Source: an uncultured Gammaproteobacteria bacterium
GTDB lineage: Bacteria > Pseudomonadota > Gammaproteobacteria > Halothiobacillales > Halothiobacillaceae
NCBI GenBank assembly: GCA_938004235.1
Contig: CALKWL010000368.1
Span: forward strand, 1 to 5,668
Length of the DNA stretch: 5,668 nucleotides
Reading direction: 5' to 3'
Positions 5,643 to 5,668 of this stretch are shown one piece after another; positions within the stretch are counted from its first letter, which is position 1, and every line of letters starts with the position of its first letter. Both the position numbers and the translations under genes were made by a program. The notes under the pieces are model-generated. The model saw nothing but the letters and a program-made list of their open reading frames with translations, had not been told where the DNA came from and did not search any database.

Positions 5643-5668
5643 AGATCGGAAGAGCGTCGTGTAGGGAA
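5643..5668 (-). other. Illumina adapter read-through sequence (artefact)
   Basis: AGATCGGAAGAGCGTCGTGT followed by AGGGAA is the start of the adapter sequence seen when a read runs past a short insert. It is the exact reverse complement of bases 20-45, making a 26-base terminal inverted repeat that is wholly technical. Genomic sequence ends at 5642. Confidence 0.98.

Noticed and set aside
20..5668. Terminal inverted repeat flanking the whole window, suggesting a transposon.
   Set aside because: Both copies are Illumina adapter sequence.

Overview
This window is an assembled contig of moderately GC-rich bacterial chromosome, and it is bounded at both ends by Illumina sequencing adapter. Bases 1-45 are the P5/Read-1 (TruSeq universal) adapter. 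Bases 5643-5668 are the exact reverse complement of bases 20-45. Only 46-5642 is biological, and the two genes cut at the edges are cut by the end of the assembly, not by a biological event.

All six supported genes lie on the minus strand. The gene content and the extragenic palindromes (a GTAG-type REP pair and a CCCTCTCCCC-type inverted repeat) suggest a gamma- or betaproteobacterium. I cannot name a genus. In order of transcription (right to left) the layout is as follows. (1) 4103-5642 is the C-terminal ATPase/helicase part of a SNF2-family protein. (2) 3525-4102 is a 578-base gap with no credible gene; it holds several inverted repeats and an AT-rich promoter-like patch. (3) 2919-3524 encodes an unrecognised 201-residue protein, followed with a 4-base TTGA overlap by 2599-2922, a single-domain GlpE-type rhodanese. 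(4) 2387-2598 is a gap containing a REPIN-like pair of inverted REP sequences. (5) 1130-2386 is lysA, 324-1106 is a DUF815 AAA+ ATPase, and 46-327 is the N-terminus of an MprF/UPF0104-like membrane protein that starts in an ATGA overlap with the ATPase stop.

The lysA-ATPase-membrane protein cluster looks like a tightly packed operon. If the truncated gene really is mprF, the operon would join the last step of lysine synthesis to an enzyme that places lysine on membrane lipid. That link is inference, because only 94 residues of the membrane protein are present. The unknown protein and the rhodanese form a second translationally coupled pair.

I see no phage, CRISPR, toxin-antitoxin, insertion sequence, tRNA or rRNA in the window, and no clear undescribed system. 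The points most worth a second look are the adapter-bounded ends, the REP pair with compensatory stem changes, the other inverted repeats upstream of the unknown gene, and the unknown gene itself.
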